From positions 1-64,000 of the forward strand of contig NZ_JACHLE010000002.1 in the NCBI RefSeq assembly GCF_014204415.1: a DNA stretch of 64,000 bases, written 5' to 3'. This DNA comes from Chryseobacterium defluvii. Lineage in GTDB: Bacteria; Bacteroidota; Bacteroidia; Flavobacteriales; Weeksellaceae. A program made the translations under genes and the position numbers. Below are positions 15,465-24,746 of the stretch, in pieces. The notes under the pieces were generated by a model. That model did no database searches and had not been told where the DNA came from. It was given only the letters and a program-made list of their open reading frames with translations. Numbering within the stretch: the first letter of the stretch is position 1; every line of letters begins with the position of its first letter.

Positions 15465-16931
15465 TTAATTTAAAACGTAAGATGTACCGTCTCTTCCGTC
15501 TTTCAGTTCAATGCCTTCTGCAAGCAGCTTATCTCTGATCTGGTCTGAAAGTTCAAAGTTCTTAGCTTTTCTTGCCTGGTTTCTCAGCTCGATCAAAACT
15601 TTTAAGGTCTGGTCTAATTTCTCGTTATTGTTTTCTTCTACGGTCTGTAATCCCAAAACATCAAAGATCAGTGCATTCAGAGTAGATCTCAACTCTTCCC
15701 AATCTTTCGTTGAAATGGTTTCTTTACCATCGTTCAGGGCAAAAATAAATTTTACGGCCTCAAATAAATGAGCGATCAGGACAGGTGAATTGAAATCATC
15801 CGTTAAAGCCTCATAACATTTGTTTTTCCACTCTTCCAGATTGAAACCTGATGATTTCCCATCATCCGGAGTGATGGAATTCAATACTTTAACGGCCTCC
15901 ATCAACCTGACAAAGCCTTTTTCGCTGGCGATCATGGCATCATTGGAAATATCAAGGACACTTCTGTAATGAGCCTGCAGGAAGCAAAAACGCACAATTG
16001 ACGGATGGAAAGGTTTTTCAAAGAAATCGTTCTCTCCCGTAACCAATTGCATTGGCAGTATATAATTTCCCGTAGATTTACTCATACGCTGGGCATTCAT
16101 GGTCAGCATATTGGCATGCATCCAGTAATTTACCGGAGCAGCATCATTGCAGGCTTTTCCCTGTGCGATCTCACATTCATGGTGCGGGAACTTCAGGTCC
16201 ATTCCTCCCCCGTGGATGTCAAAATTCTCACCCAGATATTTAGTACTCATGGCTGTACATTCAAGGTGCCATCCCGGAAATCCTTCTCCCCAAGGCGAAT
16301 TCCATCTCATGATGTGGGCCGGAGATGCTTTTTTCCAAAGGGCAAAATCCTGCGGGTTTTTCTTTTCACCCTGGCCATCAAGGTCACGGGTATTGGCGAA
16401 AAGCTCTTCGATATTCCGTTTTGAAAGCTCACCGTAATTTAAGCCTCTTTTGTTGTATTCAAGAACATCAAAGTACACGGAACCATTGCTTTCATAGGCA
16501 AACCCTTTTTCAATTAATTTCTGTGTCAGCTCGATCTGCTCCACAATATGGCCTGTTGCCGTAGGTTCGATATTCGGGGGCAGAAGATTGAACATATCCA
16601 GAACTTTATGAAAATCTACTGTATATTTCTGTACGATCTCCATGGGTTCCAGCTTTTCAAGACGGGTCTGCTTTACAAACCTGTCATTATCTACATTTCC
16701 GTCATCTGTAAGATGTCCTGCATCCGTAATATTCCTTACATATCTTACTTTGTACCCCAAATGCATCAGGGAGCGATAAATAAAATCGAATGAAAGAAAG
16801 GTTCTTACATTCCCCAAATGCACATTGCTGTAAACGGTGGGCCCACAAACATACATTCCGACATTTCCTTCTAAAACAGGTTTGAATATTTCTTTTTCTG
16901 CTGTAAGCGAGTTATATATTTTTAATTGCAT
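15465..16931 (-). CDS. cysS: Cysteinyl-tRNA synthetase
   Basis: A 488-residue class I aminoacyl-tRNA synthetase of normal length. Visible are the HIGH-like motif ([10 protein letters not shown] after the conserved YVCGPTVYS with a zinc Cys at about 29), further zinc ligands in HLECTAMS (Cys) and HHECEIAQG (His/Cys), and the KMSKS-type motif RMSKSTGNY (about 275). A C-terminal anticodon-binding helical domain ends in [21 protein letters not shown]. It charges tRNA-Cys and is essential. The upstream spacer (16935-16975) is filled with degenerate TTTTAATC words. Assignment is firm. Confidence 0.96.
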   Translation of the reverse strand: MQLKIYNSLTAEKEIFKPVLEGNVGMYVCGPTVYSNVHLGNVRTFLSFDFIYRSLMHLGYKVRYVRNITDAGHLTDDGNVDNDRFVKQTRLEKLEPMEIVQKYTVDFHKVLDMFNLLPPNIEPTATGHIVEQIELTQKLIEKGFAYESNGSVYFDVLEYNKRGLNYGELSKRNIEELFANTRDLDGQGEKKNPQDFALWKKASPAHIMRWNSPWGEGFPGWHLECTAMSTKYLGENFDIHGGGMDLKFPHHECEIAQGKACNDAAPVNYWMHANMLTMNAQRMSKSTGNYILPMQLVTGENDFFEKPFHPSIVRFCFLQAHYRSVLDISNDAMIASEKGFVRLMEAVKVLNSITPDDGKSSGFNLEEWKNKCYEALTDDFNSPVLIAHLFEAVKFIFALNDGKETISTKDWEELRSTLNALIFDVLGLQTVEENNNEKLDQTLKVLIELRNQARKAKNFELSDQIRDKLLAEGIELKDGRDGTSYVLN

Positions 16932-17059
16932 TGTTTTAAATTAAAAGATTTAATGATTAAAAGATTAAAAAATCAGCTAAGGTAAATCCTGTCACAACAA
17001 ATAATCGTGGTGAGAAAAATCCTGCTTGAAATTTTTTTAAATTTTATCATTACTTATAA

Positions 17060-17803
17060 TTAATATGAAAAGTTTTGGGTATAGTATTTATTTTTAATTC
17101 TCAACAGATAACCATCATTGTCATAAGTCAGTTCAAAAGGGATATCTTCAAGAAACTGCCCATAGGCATAGGATTTCATATGGGTAATATTATTATCACT
17201 TACAAAATCATCATTCATAATCAGCCTGAATCCTATTGGATAATGGTAATATACATTTTTTTTATTATCATATGTATATTCATATTTTAAATAGGAGTTT
17301 TCTTTACGGATCAGGTTACCATTCTGATAGGTAAAATCCATTTCTTCAATACCTCCGTTCACATGCCTTAATTGTTTAGCAGGTTTACCCTCACTGTTAA
17401 TGATATAGTCATTAATTTCTGAAAGAAAAACTCCTGAATAATTAATTTTTTGCTCAATGGTAATCATATTCTGATTATATACCAGGGTGTAAACAATAAA
17501 TTTATTTGCCGGATCTGTCTCCGCATAGGTCTCTGCTTTGATCAGTCTTCCCTGGCTGTCATAGGTATAACTGGTTTTATTTCCGGAAGCGGTCATCTCT
17601 ATCAGCCTGTTCTGGCTGTCATAAGCCCAATGCCCGTAGGTAGATCCTTCAACAGAATAGTATTTGATATATTTAGCCTGATTTACCGGATTGCTATTAT
17701 TATTTATATTTTCAGAGATCATCTCTACATCTCCACTATTACTACAACCTGAGAGTAAAGCAATAAAAATAAGGGCTAAAAAGCATTTAAACAGATTCAT
17801 CAT
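17060..17803 (-). CDS. YD-repeat lipoprotein
   Basis: A 247-residue lipoprotein with a clear lipobox: residues 9-20 read LALIFIALLSGC, with the lipidated Cys at 20. The mature part holds RHS/YD-type strands: WAYDSQNRLIEMTAS, TSYTYDSQGRLIKAET, then weaker repeats (LVYNQNMITIEQK, FTYQNGNLIRKENS, YEYTYDNKKNVYY, LTYDNDGYLLRIKNKY). It looks like a small, open piece of YD-repeat shell rather than a toxin delivery protein; no toxin domain follows. It lies 26 bp downstream of folE on the same strand and may be co-transcribed with it. The function is unknown. Confidence 0.7.
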   Translation of the reverse strand: MMNLFKCFLALIFIALLSGCSNSGDVEMISENINNNSNPVNQAKYIKYYSVEGSTYGHWAYDSQNRLIEMTASGNKTSYTYDSQGRLIKAETYAETDPANKFIVYTLVYNQNMITIEQKINYSGVFLSEINDYIINSEGKPAKQLRHVNGGIEEMDFTYQNGNLIRKENSYLKYEYTYDNKKNVYYHYPIGFRLIMNDDFVSDNNITHMKSYAYGQFLEDIPFELTYDNDGYLLRIKNKYYTQNFSY

Positions 17804-17829
17804 GTGTGTTTTTTATATTAAATTAATTA

Positions 17830-18495
17830 TCAATCCAATTTGGCATGGCTTCCCACATAATGCAGGAATTCCTGTCTGGTGATAGGGTTTGTCCTGAAAA
17901 TACCGCTTAATTCCGCGGTGATCGTAGAGCTTGCCGTATCTTTAATTCCTCTGCAATTTACGCAAAGATGTTTTGCATCAATAATGCAGGCCACATCTTT
18001 TGTTCCCAATGCTTCTTTAAGGGCATCCACCACCTGCATCGTCAATCTTTCCTGAACCTGCGGCCTTTTTGCATAATAGTCCACAATTCTGTTGATCTTC
18101 GAAAGGCCGATCACCTCTCCATTGGAAATGTATGCTACATGTGCTTTCCCGATGATCGGTAAAAAATGATGCTCACAAAAGGAATATACCGTGATATCTT
18201 TCTCCACCAGCATCTGACGGTATTTATATTTATTGGAAAAGGTTGAAATTCCCGGCTTGTTTTCAGGCAGTAGGCCTCCAAAAATTTCGTTTACATACAT
18301 TTTGGCAACACGTCTTGGCGAGTCTTTCAGGGAGTCATCTGTCATATCCATTCCCAATGTATACATAATTTCCCCGAAAAGTTCCGTAATTTTTTCTATC
18401 TTCTCTTCTGGCGATTTATCAAAAGCATTTTCCCTTATAGGTGTATGTTCCTTTCCTGTGAAAATATCATCATCGTTATCCGTAAAATCAACCAT
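17830..18495 (-). CDS. folE: GTP cyclohydrolase I
   Basis: A 221-residue GTP cyclohydrolase I of the FolE (type IA) family. It converts GTP to 7,8-dihydroneopterin triphosphate, the first step of folate synthesis. Zinc ligands are visible in FCEHHFLPI (Cys, His about residues 111-114) and CVNCRGI (Cys about 182). Conserved GKAHVAYISNGEVIGLSKINRIV and KRPQVQERLT follow the first zinc motif. The N-terminal 40 residues are acidic and variable. The promoter has a TATTTTTG box with a 15-bp palindrome immediately upstream. Confidence 0.95.
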   Translation of the reverse strand: MVDFTDNDDDIFTGKEHTPIRENAFDKSPEEKIEKITELFGEIMYTLGMDMTDDSLKDSPRRVAKMYVNEIFGGLLPENKPGISTFSNKYKYRQMLVEKDITVYSFCEHHFLPIIGKAHVAYISNGEVIGLSKINRIVDYYAKRPQVQERLTMQVVDALKEALGTKDVACIIDAKHLCVNCRGIKDTASSTITAELSGIFRTNPITRQEFLHYVGSHAKLD

Positions 18496-18512
18496 TTTTA
18501 TTTATTTTGCAA

Positions 18513-18534
18513 CAAAAATACGGATAATATCCGT
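18513..18534 (-). promoter_or_regulatory. folE -7 box with adjoining 15-bp palindrome
   Basis: On the minus strand a TATTTTTG box (18513-18520) is directly preceded by ACGGATATTATCCGT (18520-18534), a perfect palindrome around a central base. It occupies the space between the expected -33 and -7 elements, where a repressor could block polymerase. No TTG is seen at the -33 position. Confidence 0.45.
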
Positions 18535-18594
18535 TTTGATTATTTTAATTTGACCTAAAAAACGTTATCTTTCAACTGCTATTCGTGTAAAACT

Positions 18595-19749
18595 ATGATT
18601 ATTGCTGAAGAAGTACTAAACGAAAAACAGAAAAAGGAATTTTTGGAATTCCCATCCCGGCTCTATCAACATGACAAGAATTATATCAGACCTCTAGACA
18701 AAGATATTGAAGATATCTTCAATCCTGAAAAAAATAAATTCTTTAAAAACGGGGAATGCAAAAGGTTCCTGTTTAAAAATAAAAAAAATGAAACAACAGG
18801 AAAAGTAGCTGTTTTTGTAAACAAGCTTTATAAGCAGAACCTTCCAACCGGAGGCATTGGTTTTTTTGACTGCATCAATGACCAGGAAACCGCTAATTTT
18901 ATTTTTGATCATTGCAAGCAATGGCTTCAGGAGAGGGGAATGGAAGCTATGGACGGGCCTGTCAATTTCGGTGAACGGGATAAATTCTGGGGATTACTTA
19001 CTGAGGGTTTTATAGAACCATTATATGGAATGAACTATAATTTTCCCTATTATGTAAACCTGTTTGAAAACTATGGCTTTAAAATTTATTTTGAGCAGCT
19101 TTGTTTCTCAAGACCTGTTTTTGGGGAAGTATCAAGGGTTTTTACGGTCATGCATGAAAAGCACAGAAGAAATCCTGCTATTTCAGCCCTGCCCATGAAA
19201 AAGGATCATCTTGAAAAATTTGCTAAAGATTTCACGGAAATATACAACAAAGCGTGGGCATCACATGGCGGAGGAAAACAGATGGAAGAAGGCAAGGTCC
19301 TGAAAATGTTCAAAACCATGAAACCGATCATCAATGAACATATTTCCTGGTTTGTATATGAGCATGAAAAACCTATTGCCATGTGGATGAATATTCCGGA
19401 CCTGAACCAGTGGTTTAAATATCTGAACGGAAAATTCGGACTTGTAGAAAAGCTGAAGTTCTTATGGTATAAAAGGTTTAAGAAGAATCAAAAGATGGTG
19501 GGCCTTGTTTTCGGGGTCATCCCGGAATGGCAGAAAAAGGGAATTGACGGCTATATGATCTGGGAAGGAACCCAGCATTTGAGAAAAAATACAGATTTTA
19601 CAGTTACTGAACTACAATGGATCGGGGATTTTAATCCGAAAATGATAAAAATAGCGGAAAGTCTTGACTCCACTATTACAAGAAAATTAGCAACTTACCG
19701 TTATGTATTTGACAGGGCAAAAACTTTTGAAAGGCACTTAATAATATAA
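18595..19749 (+). CDS. GNAT-superfamily-like protein (YghO-like)
   Basis: A 384-residue cytoplasmic protein of the YghO-like family. The opening pattern LEFPSRLYQHDKNYIRPLDKDI (about residues 18-39) is the family signature. It also shows AVFVNKLY, GGIGFFDCINDQETANFIFDH, then MDGPVNFGERDKFWGLLTEGF (about 120-140). The C-terminal half contains the acetyltransferase-like LVFGVIPEWQKKGIDGYMIWE (about 302-322) and ELQWIGDFNPKMIKIAESL. The substrate is unknown. It is transcribed divergently from folE with about 100 bp between. Its stop codon overlaps a 17-bp perfect hairpin at the convergent junction with metF. Confidence 0.65.
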   Translation: MIIAEEVLNEKQKKEFLEFPSRLYQHDKNYIRPLDKDIEDIFNPEKNKFFKNGECKRFLFKNKKNETTGKVAVFVNKLYKQNLPTGGIGFFDCINDQETANFIFDHCKQWLQERGMEAMDGPVNFGERDKFWGLLTEGFIEPLYGMNYNFPYYVNLFENYGFKIYFEQLCFSRPVFGEVSRVFTVMHEKHRRNPAISALPMKKDHLEKFAKDFTEIYNKAWASHGGGKQMEEGKVLKMFKTMKPIINEHISWFVYEHEKPIAMWMNIPDLNQWFKYLNGKFGLVEKLKFLWYKRFKKNQKMVGLVFGVIPEWQKKGIDGYMIWEGTQHLRKNTDFTVTELQWIGDFNPKMIKIAESLDSTITRKLATYRYVFDRAKTFERHLII

Positions 19750-19784
19750 GAATGCGGCGCGGCCTTTGGCCGCGCCGCATTCTT
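19748..19784 (+). terminator. Perfect 17-bp triloop hairpin overlapping a stop codon
   Basis: Arms 19748-19764 and 19768-19784 pair perfectly around a TTT loop with the core GCGGCC-TTT-GGCCGC. The stop codon of the YghO-like gene (19747-19749) runs into the left arm. A TTTT run follows on the plus strand. It shares the GCCTTTGGC core with the hairpin at 8794-8838. Confidence 0.75.
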
Positions 19785-19802
19785 TTACATCCCAAAATAG
19801 AA

Positions 19803-19824
19803 AGCCTTGTTTTACAACAAGGCT
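19803..19824 (-). terminator. Terminator at the end of the methionine operon
   Basis: A 9-bp stem (AGCCTTGTT with AACAAGGCT) and 4-nt TTAC loop, 26 bp past the metF stop codon. On the minus strand it is followed by a short T-rich stretch. Confidence 0.65.
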
Positions 19825-19849
19825 CCAAAATCAAATATCATTTTTACTT

Positions 19850-20809
19850 TTAAAATAATTCCCCAGCCACTCTTTTAATGTTATCACTTTTACCCATCGA
19901 GTAAAAATGAAGAACAGGCACTCCGAAATCCAGCAATTCCCGGCATTGGGTAATGGCCCATTCTATCCCGATCTCTTTTACGGCTTCATTATTCTTAGCC
20001 TTTTCCACGTCATGGATCAGTTCTTCCGGTAAGTCAATTTTGAAGACCTGAGGCAAAAGTTTCAGGTGCTTTTTAGTAGCAATCGGCTTAATTCCCGGAA
20101 TAATAGGGATAGTGATCCCCATTTCTCTTGCTTTCTGTACAAATTCTATGAATCTTTTATTGTCAAAGAACATTTGAGTTACAATATAATCTGCTCCGGC
20201 ATCCACTTTTTCTTTAAGCCATTTCAGGTCATAATTCATAGACGGGGCTTCGATATGTTTTTCCGGATAGCCGGCAACCCCAATGCAGAACTTATTATGC
20301 TCATCATATTCCTGGCCTTCATCGTGAAGGTATTTCCCCCGACCTAAATTATTGATCTGATGAACCAGGTCCATAGCACTGGCATGCCCGCCCGGAGTAG
20401 GCTCAAAATACTGATGCCCTTTCATAGCGTCACCACGAAGTGCCATTACATTATCAATACCCAGGTACATACAATCTACCAGAAGGTATTCTGTTTCTTC
20501 TTTGGTAAAACCTCCACAAAGCAAATGAGGGACGGTATCCACATTATATTTATGCTGAATGGCAGCGCAGATCCCCAATGTTCCGGGACGCATTCTTGTG
20601 ATCCGGCGTTCCATCAGACCGTTTCCTTTATCGATATAAACATATTCTTCCCTGGAGGTGGTTACATCAATGAAAGGAGGCTTAAACTCCATTAAAGGAT
20701 CTATATTCCTGTAGAGGTCTTCAATCCCGATTCCTTTTTGTGGCGGAACAACTTCTAACGAGAATAATGTTTTTCCATTTGCATTTTTTATGTGTTCTGT
20801 TATCTTCAT
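19850..20809 (-). CDS. metF: 5,10-methylenetetrahydrofolate reductase
   Basis: A 319-residue FAD enzyme of the MetF TIM-barrel family. It reduces methylene-THF to 5-methyl-THF, the methyl donor for MetH. Visible are the N-terminal catalytic Glu in FSLEVVPP, the substrate/flavin stretch VDTVPHLLCGGFTKEETEYLL, NVMALRGDAMKG (about residues 121-132), GVAGYPEKH, DYIVTQMFFDNKRFI and IIPGIKPI. It is the last gene of the riboswitch-led methionine operon, followed by a terminator. The spacer to metH carries GTTGAGAGTT-type words. Assignment is firm. Confidence 0.95.
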   Translation of the reverse strand: MKITEHIKNANGKTLFSLEVVPPQKGIGIEDLYRNIDPLMEFKPPFIDVTTSREEYVYIDKGNGLMERRITRMRPGTLGICAAIQHKYNVDTVPHLLCGGFTKEETEYLLVDCMYLGIDNVMALRGDAMKGHQYFEPTPGGHASAMDLVHQINNLGRGKYLHDEGQEYDEHNKFCIGVAGYPEKHIEAPSMNYDLKWLKEKVDAGADYIVTQMFFDNKRFIEFVQKAREMGITIPIIPGIKPIATKKHLKLLPQVFKIDLPEELIHDVEKAKNNEAVKEIGIEWAITQCRELLDFGVPVLHFYSMGKSDNIKRVAGELF

Positions 20810-20820
20810 TTTATATTTTA

Positions 20821-20884
20821 GTTGAGTGTTGAGAGTTGATAGTCGAGAGTTTTCAGATGTATGAATAAACTAACAACTCTCAAC
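20821..20884. repeat. GTTGAGAGTT-word spacer repeat
   Basis: The metF-metH spacer holds repeated GTTGAG(A/T)GTT words. One 15-bp arm (20828-20842) is also an inverted repeat of 20870-20884 with 13 of 15 positions paired. The same word family appears at 144-168, 25728-25755 and 26133-26142. Confidence 0.65.
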
Positions 20885-20902
20885 TATGAACTATAAACTT
20901 TT

Positions 20903-23566
20903 TTAATCTGCTAAATTAGGTGACAGCCATTTTTTGGCTTCTTCAATACTACAGTTTCTTCTTTTTGCGTAGTCTTTTAACTGATCTTCGGTAATTTTTC
21001 CCAGTCCAAAGTATTTGGCATGCGGGCTTCCGAAATAGTATCCGGAAACCGAAGCCGTAGGGAACATGGCCAGACTTTCGGTCAGGTAAACTCCGATATT
21101 CTCCTTGACTTTTAAAAGATCCCAGATCGTATTCTTTTCTAAATGATCCGGACAGGCAGGGTAACCCGGTGCGGGACGAACGCCTTTATATTTTTCAGCA
21201 ATCAGCTCTTCGTTATTCAGATTTTCCTGATTGGCATATCCCCAATATTCTGTCCTGACCTTTTTATGCAGGAACTCCGCATAGGCTTCTGCAAACCTGT
21301 CTGCAAGGGCTTTTACCATGATGGCATTGTAATCGTCATTGGCTTTTTCATATTCAGTGGCCAATTCATCCGTTCCAAATCCAGCCGTTACACAGAAAGC
21401 TCCCATATAATCGGTTTTTCCTGTATTTCGAGGAGCAATAAAATCGCTCAATGCCAGATATTCTTTTCCTTTTGATTTCTGAAGCTGTTGTCTTAATGTT
21501 AAAAATCTTACCTGTTCATTACCTGCTTCATCAAAGACCAGAATATCGTCAGTTTCATTGGTATTGGCTTTGAATATTCCAAAAACTGCTTTTGCAGTCA
21601 GTAATTTTTCATCAAGTATTTTTTTCAAAATTACCTGAGCGTCTTTGAACAATTCTTTGGCTTGGGCTCCTACAACCTCATCTTCCAGAATATTCGGGTA
21701 TTTGCCATGCAGATCCCAGCTTCTGAAGAACGGAGACCAGTCGATATAAGGCACCAGCTCATTCAGATCCTGATCTTCAACGATCTTTATTCCCAAGTTA
21801 TTTGGTGTGAAGATCTCCTCATTTTCCCAGTCTATTTTGAAATTCTCTTTTCTGGCTTCTTCAATGGAAACATATTCTTTATCCACCTGCCTGTTCAGGA
21901 ATTTTTCACGGAAATCAGAATATTCATTTTTCAGATCATCCACATACTCTTTATTTCTGTCGCCTAACAAAGAGCTTACCACATTTACTGCCCGGGAAGC
22001 ATCATTAACGTGGACTACGGCATTTTTATATTTTAAATCGATTTTTACAGCAGTATGGGCTTTTGAAGTGGTAGCGCCTCCAATTAAAAGAGGAAAATTG
22101 AGATTTTGCCTTTCCAGTTCGGCAGCGATATAAACCATTTCATCCAGGCTTGGTGTGATGAGCCCGCTTAATCCGATAACATCAACTTTTTCTTCAATGG
22201 CTGTTTGGATGATCCTCTCTGCAGGGACCATTACTCCAAGATCTACAATTTCATAATTATTACACCCTAAAACAACGCTCACAATATTTTTACCGATATC
22301 ATGCACATCTCCTTTTACAGTAGCCATTAAAACTTTTCCATTGGCCGGCTTTGAGCCGTCTTTTTCTGCTTCAATGTAAGGTTGTAAATAAGCAACGGCT
22401 TTTTTCATTACTCTTGCAGATTTTACTACCTGTGGCAAAAACATTTTTCCACTCCCGAATAAATCTCCCACTACTCCCATTCCTGTCATCAGATTAATTT
22501 CAATGACATGAAGCGGTTTCTCTGCCAATTGTCTCGCTTCTTCTACATCTTCCTCAATAAAACGGTCTATACCTTTTACAAGGGCATGGGTAATTCTATC
22601 CTGCAGCGGATGGGTTCTCCATTCTAAGTCTTCAACTTTTTCTTTTTTGACAGATTTATGCTTTTCAGAATAATCCACAAGCCTTTCCGTAGCATCTTCT
22701 CTTCTGTCAAGAATAACGTCTTCTACAAGCTCTAGAAGTTCTTTATTAATTTCATCATATACTTCCAGCATAGCCGGATTTACAATCCCGATATTCATTC
22801 CTGCCTGAATGGCATGGTAAAGGAAAACCGAGTGCATCGCTTCCCTCACGGTATCATTTCCACGGAAAGAGAACGAAACATTGCTCACTCCCCCACTCAC
22901 GGAAGCATATGGAAGGTTTTGCCTTACCCATCTTGTGGCGTCAATAAAATCAAGGGCATTTCTTCTATGCTCCTCCATTCCTGTTGCCACCGGGAAAATA
23001 TTTAAATCGAATATGATGTCTTCTGCGGGAAATCCTAACTGATTAACCAGGATATCATAAGATCTTTTTGAAATTTCAATTCTGCGTTCCAGATTATCAG
23101 CCTGCCCTACCTCATCAAATGCCATTACAATGACAGCCGCACCGTATCTTTTGATGGCTTTCGCCTGCTTGATGAATTCTTCTTCTCCCCCTTTCAAACT
23201 GATGGAATTCACCACACACTTCCCTTGTGCAACTTGCAATCCGGCTTCCAGGATCTCCCATTTGGAAGAGTCGATCATGATAGGAATTCTTGCGATATCC
23301 GGCTCTGAAGCAATCAGGTTCAGAAATTTGACCATTGAAGCTTTTCCATCAATCAGCCCGTCGTCAAAATTGACATCAAGGATCTGCGCACCACCTTCCA
23401 CCTGATGGCGGGCGATGTCTAATGCTTCAGAAAATTTCTCTTCTTTTATGAGTCTTAAAAATTTTTTGGAACCGGCAACATTGGTCCTTTCACCAACATT
23501 GATAAAGTTACTCTCCGGCGTTATAATTAGGGGCTCAAGCCCTGATAATCTTAAATATTTCATCAA
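20903..23566 (-). CDS. metH: Methionine synthase, C-terminal part (split MetH)
   Basis: An 887-residue protein corresponding to the pterin-, cobalamin- and AdoMet-binding modules of MetH, without the N-terminal homocysteine domain. In order: pterin-binding barrel ([14 protein letters not shown], residues 24-37), cap helices, and the B12 Rossmann domain with the base-off motif DVHDIGKNI (about 422-430) and [15 protein letters not shown]. The activation domain at the C-terminus holds [12 protein letters not shown] (about 800-811) and AVSGYYF-type AdoMet contacts ([17 protein letters not shown]). The missing half is encoded separately at 24747-25775. It carries the cobalamin-dependent transfer from methyl-THF to homocysteine. 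It lies 5 bp downstream of the desaturase gene. Confidence 0.93.
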   Translation of the reverse strand: MMKYLRLSGLEPLIITPESNFINVGERTNVAGSKKFLRLIKEEKFSEALDIARHQVEGGAQILDVNFDDGLIDGKASMVKFLNLIASEPDIARIPIMIDSSKWEILEAGLQVAQGKCVVNSISLKGGEEEFIKQAKAIKRYGAAVIVMAFDEVGQADNLERRIEISKRSYDILVNQLGFPAEDIIFDLNIFPVATGMEEHRRNALDFIDATRWVRQNLPYASVSGGVSNVSFSFRGNDTVREAMHSVFLYHAIQAGMNIGIVNPAMLEVYDEINKELLELVEDVILDRREDATERLVDYSEKHKSVKKEKVEDLEWRTHPLQDRITHALVKGIDRFIEEDVEEARQLAEKPLHVIEINLMTGMGVVGDLFGSGKMFLPQVVKSARVMKKAVAYLQPYIEAEKDGSKPANGKVLMATVKGDVHDIGKNIVSVVLGCNNYEIVDLGVMVPAERIIQTAIEEKVDVIGLSGLITPSLDEMVYIAAELERQNLNFPLLIGGATTSKAHTAVKIDLKYKNAVVHVNDASRAVNVVSSLLGDRNKEYVDDLKNEYSDFREKFLNRQVDKEYVSIEEARKENFKIDWENEEIFTPNNLGIKIVEDQDLNELVPYIDWSPFFRSWDLHGKYPNILEDEVVGAQAKELFKDAQVILKKILDEKLLTAKAVFGIFKANTNETDDILVFDEAGNEQVRFLTLRQQLQKSKGKEYLALSDFIAPRNTGKTDYMGAFCVTAGFGTDELATEYEKANDDYNAIMVKALADRFAEAYAEFLHKKVRTEYWGYANQENLNNEELIAEKYKGVRPAPGYPACPDHLEKNTIWDLLKVKENIGVYLTESLAMFPTASVSGYYFGSPHAKYFGLGKITEDQLKDYAKRRNCSIEEAKKWLSPNLAD

Positions 23567-23571
23567 TTTTT

Positions 23572-24663
23572 TTATTCTTCTAATATGTAATATGCATTGT
23601 TTGCATTTTGTTTAAGCAAATCCACATGCTTGCCTAAAGCAGTAAAAATAGGGAACCGTTTATAGGCTAATCCATGTTCTTTTGCAAACTCTTCTATTTC
23701 TTCAGTGATTTCATTATAGTACAGGTAGCTGTAATTGGGGAACAGGTGATGGGCAACATGAAAATTAAAATTTCCCAATACATTTCTCACCAGCCAATTG
23801 TTTTCCTTTAGATCATTGGTCACCTCGAACTGATGGTGAAGCCAGCTGAACGGAAGCCCGTTCTTTTCATCCAGTTTTGGAAAAGCATTATCAGGAAGCG
23901 GATGTAAAGGCAATAAAACGAATAAGGCAAAAATACTTGCCGCAATCACCTGTAAAAACCATGCTCCCAGAGCCAGACCTATAGATACTTTAAAAAATAG
24001 GACAGGCACAGCAATTTGATAAAAAAAGTAAAACAGTTTATAGCTCACCATTTTCACCTTTTCAATGCTTGGTATGGCTCCCTGAGTCTTCAGTATCACT
24101 CTTTCTTTATCGAAAAAATCCCTGAGATCTCTGATAAACATCCAATTGAACAGGTATAACGGATAAACTAAAAAGAAAAAGAAATGCTGGTATTTCTGGA
24201 CTCCTTTTGCTTTGATCCACGGAACAATTAAAAGTAACCCACTCTGTTCAATATCCGTATCCCATCCGTCCACATTTGGATAAGCGTGATGGCTTGCAAT
24301 ATGTCTTTTTTTCCAGATATAGGAATTAGCCCCTACAAAATCGAATATCTGCAATACCAATCCGTTTAATTTTTTGCTTTTGTAAATGTTATTATGGGCT
24401 GCTTCATGGATTAAGTTTAAATAAATCAACACTAAAGAAATTCCCATCAGTACAAAGCTCAGGATATAAACCAAACGCTTATCTGCATTAAAAACCGCAA
24501 AGGTGTATAAACCAAAATAGACCAAAGGCAGGATTACCGCTTTGATCTTAATATAAATATCCCTGTTTTCAGGAATGGCTTCTATTCTCTGGTTCACTTT
24601 CTTCCTTAATTCATTAAACAGTTTTGCATCTTCTGAATCTTTTAAGTAACTCGGCTTTTCCAT
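23572..24663 (-). CDS. Membrane fatty acid desaturase-like protein
   Basis: A 363-residue membrane di-iron oxygenase of the fatty acid desaturase (FADS/DesA-type) superfamily. All three histidine boxes are present: HEAAH (about residues 87-91), HIASHH (about 121-126) and HVAHH (about 309-313). Hydrophobic segments are at about 45-85, 165-180, 205-250. It should introduce a double bond into a membrane lipid acyl chain. The substrate position is unclear. Oddly, it sits between the two halves of split metH in the methionine operon, 5 bp from the downstream half, so it would be co-expressed under the SAM riboswitch. Confidence 0.85.
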   Translation of the reverse strand: MEKPSYLKDSEDAKLFNELRKKVNQRIEAIPENRDIYIKIKAVILPLVYFGLYTFAVFNADKRLVYILSFVLMGISLVLIYLNLIHEAAHNNIYKSKKLNGLVLQIFDFVGANSYIWKKRHIASHHAYPNVDGWDTDIEQSGLLLIVPWIKAKGVQKYQHFFFFLVYPLYLFNWMFIRDLRDFFDKERVILKTQGAIPSIEKVKMVSYKLFYFFYQIAVPVLFFKVSIGLALGAWFLQVIAASIFALFVLLPLHPLPDNAFPKLDEKNGLPFSWLHHQFEVTNDLKENNWLVRNVLGNFNFHVAHHLFPNYSYLYYNEITEEIEEFAKEHGLAYKRFPIFTALGKHVDLLKQNANNAYYILEE

Positions 24664-24746
24664 TATAATAAATTTTGTGGTTCATTTAAAGATAATATTT
24701 ATAACCTTGCCCCTTCACCCTGTTTTAATTAAAAAAATCTATTAAA

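Noticed and set aside
17060..17803. RHS toxin or polymorphic toxin system
   Set aside because: Only a small lipoprotein with a few YD repeats; no core RHSxxDxxGR motif, toxin tip or immunity gene is seen.
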